From Acidobacteriota bacterium (GTDB taxonomy: Bacteria > Acidobacteriota > Blastocatellia > Pyrinomonadales > Pyrinomonadaceae), in contig JAIVGV010000402.1 of NCBI GenBank assembly GCA_020201365.1, positions 1 through 5,580 on the forward strand: a stretch of 5,580 bases of DNA, in the 5' to 3' direction. Of the stretch, positions 4,229 to 5,580 are shown in pieces (position 1 is the first letter of the stretch; each line of letters begins with the position of its first letter). The position numbers and the translations under genes are program-made. The notes under the pieces were generated by a model. That model ran no database searches. It saw nothing but the letters and a program-made list of their open reading frames with translations, and had not been told where the DNA came from.

Positions 4229-5580
4229 ATGAAAAGGCTCTCCGCCCTCGCGCTCTCGCTCTCACTCTGCGCCGCCGCGCTCGCCCCGTCGCTCGGCGCG
4301 CAGACGCGCCCGCGCCGCGTCGGTCAGTCGGGCGCGACGACGACGACGAGCCAGCCCGCGAGGACGACGAACGGCGCGAGGACGGACGGCTACGGGACGG
4401 CGGACGACGCTGCTTCACAGACGCCCGCGCAGACGGCGTCGCGTCGCCCGCCCACGCTCGGCGGGGCGGTCGGCACGAGCGACGAGACCGCGTCGGCGCG
4501 CGCGCCGCAGGCGAGCGCGCCCGAAGAGGTCGGCGACGACGACGTAATGAGCGTCAACACGACGCTCGTCACCATTCCCGTCTCGGTGATGGATCGCGCG
4601 GGCAAGTACATCCCAGACCTGCGCAAGGAAGATTTTCGGGTCTTCGAGGACGGCGTCGAGCAGCAGGTCGCTTACTTCGCGACGGTCGAGAAGCCCTTCA
4701 CCGTCGCGCTCCTGATAGACACCTCCGGCTCGACGCGCTACCGCATGGAGGAGATGCAGGACGCGGCGATCACCTTCGTGGATCAGTTGCGTGCGGACGA
4801 CCGCGTGATGGTCGTCGCCTTCGACGATCAGGTGCGCGTGCTGTGCGAGCCGACGACCGATCACAACGCGATGCGCCAGGCGATCCGCCGCGCCAACCGC
4901 GGCGAGGGCACGCGCCTCTACGACGCCGTTGACTTCGTCATCAACCAGCGCTTCAACCGCATCGAGGGGCGCAAGGCGATCGTCGTCTTCACCGACGGCG
5001 TTGACACGACGAGCAAGCGCGCCAGCTACCAGTCCACACTGCGCGACGCCGAAGAAGCCGACGCGCTCATCTACCCCGTGCAGTACGACACCTACGACTC
5101 GTCTGTGACGAACAGCTATCCGGGCGGCGGCTACCCCGGCGGCGGCTACCCGAACGGCGGCGGCTATCCGGGCGGCGGTTCGCGTCGCGGCGGGCACGGG
5201 CGCGGCGGGGGTGGCGGCACGGCGGGCACGGTCGCGAACATCTTGGGGAGCATCATCTTCGGCGGCGGAGTCTCCATCGGTCGCGGGGGCGGACGTGGTG
5301 GCGGCTACCCCGGCGGCTACCCGGGCGGAGGCGGCGGCGTGAATTGTACGGGCTGCACGCCCGAAGAGTACGAGCGGGGCGACCGCTACCTCGGCGACCT
5401 CGCCAACGTCTCAGGCGCGCGCCGCTACCGCGCCGACGACAACCGCGATCTCTCCTCGACCTTCGCGCTCGTCGCCGAAGAGCTGCGGCGACAGTACAGC
5501 CTCGGCTACTACCCCAAGCTCGCGCCGCACGCGGGCGAGCGACGCCACATCAAGGTGCGCGTCACGCGCCCCGAACTCGC
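4229..5580 (+). CDS. Secreted VWFA-related (acidobacterial-type) domain protein, 5' part, runs off window
   Basis: The frame is open from ATG 4229 to the window end (450 codons plus two bases, no stop). The start is set by AAGGAG (4214-4219) nine bases upstream. A signal peptide (about 1-24, likely cut after LGA) indicates export. Residues 25-105 are a Thr/Ala/Arg-rich, probably disordered linker. Residues 107-150 (NTTLVTIPVSVMDRAGKYI, then the DFRVFEDGVEQ motif) match the opening of the VWFA-related acidobacterial domain. The VWA domain has a complete metal-binding MIDAS site: DTSGS (D164, S166, S168), the GEGT threonine (T228) and FTDG (D256). It should bind a divalent metal and a protein partner. 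Residues 297-370 are a glycine-rich insert, after which the domain resumes with a conserved-looking ending (AEELRRQYSLGYYP, 416-429). Partner and function are unknown for the family. Confidence 0.88.
   Translation, partial: MKRLSALALSLSLCAAALAPSLGAQTRPRRVGQSGATTTTSQPARTTNGARTDGYGTADDAASQTPAQTASRRPPTLGGAVGTSDETASARAPQASAPEEVGDDDVMSVNTTLVTIPVSVMDRAGKYIPDLRKEDFRVFEDGVEQQVAYFATVEKPFTVALLIDTSGSTRYRMEEMQDAAITFVDQLRADDRVMVVAFDDQVRVLCEPTTDHNAMRQAIRRANRGEGTRLYDAVDFVINQRFNRIEGRKAIVVFTDGVDTTSKRASYQSTLRDAEEADALIYPVQYDTYDSSVTNSYPGGGYPGGGYPNGGGYPGGGSRRGGHGRGGGGGTAGTVANILGSIIFGGGVSIGRGGGRGGGYPGGYPGGGGGVNCTGCTPEEYERGDRYLGDLANVSGARRYRADDNRDLSSTFALVAEELRRQYSLGYYPKLAPHAGERRHIKVRVTRPEL
5117..5338 (+). repeat. 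Glycine-rich segment with tandem Tyr-Pro-Gly-Gly-Gly units inside the VWA gene
   Basis: Bases 5117-5179 encode four tandem units, YPGGG, YPGGG, YPNGGG and YPGGG (residues 297-317). A second cluster, YPGGYPGGGGG, lies at 5306-5338 (residues 360-370). Between them are Gly/Arg-rich sequence and a short hydrophobic patch (VANILGSIIFGGGVSI, 335-350). The near-identical 15-base units could expand or contract by slippage. The segment is in frame with the gene and is probably a flexible or adhesive loop exposed from the VWA domain. Confidence 0.75.

Noticed and set aside
4415..5197. Minus-strand 260-codon frame antisense to the VWA gene
   Set aside because: The plus strand shows a signal peptide, a complete MIDAS site and a good ribosome site. 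The antisense translation is low-complexity Ala/Val/Arg sequence.

Overview
The window looks like chromosomal DNA of a GC-rich member of the Acidobacteriota, possibly of the Blastocatellia type. The main reason is the last gene, a secreted protein with the 'VWFA-related acidobacterial' type of von Willebrand A domain. A secreted M14 metallopeptidase and a PlsC-type acyltransferase fit this placement. The assignment is inferred from protein character, because no database search was possible.

Layout. Bases 1-34 (minus strand) are the first eleven codons of an RNA-binding protein with an RRM domain, cut by the window edge; its start reads MSMKLYVGNLS. Bases 35-426 hold no convincing gene. The part next to the RRM gene looks like a long structured 5' leader, with a hairpin that buries the Shine-Dalgarno (SD) sequence, a long-range stem, a perfect 8-bp hairpin and a possible promoter. 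The far part carries an 85-bp imperfect palindrome (313-397) that resembles dispersed intergenic repeats. Bases 427-1368 (minus strand) encode a membrane-anchored lysophospholipid acyltransferase of the PlsC family, whose start could instead be 1179. Diverging from it, 1393-4002 (plus strand) encodes an exported 869-residue M14 zinc carboxypeptidase-like protein with a C-terminal amidotransferase-like region. The 226-base gap that follows holds stem-loops, a likely terminator and a weak promoter. From 4229 to the right edge (plus strand) runs the 5' part of the exported VWA-domain protein, whose VWA region is interrupted by a Tyr-Pro-Gly-Gly-Gly-rich insert.

The genes do not form one pathway. 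One is a membrane-lipid enzyme, two are separately transcribed secreted proteins, and one is a cytoplasmic RNA-binding protein. There is no sign of a phage, insertion sequence, CRISPR array or defence system. The part most worth following up is the non-coding 35-426 segment: the possible translational control element upstream of the RRM gene, and the palindromic repeat between it and the plsC-like gene.
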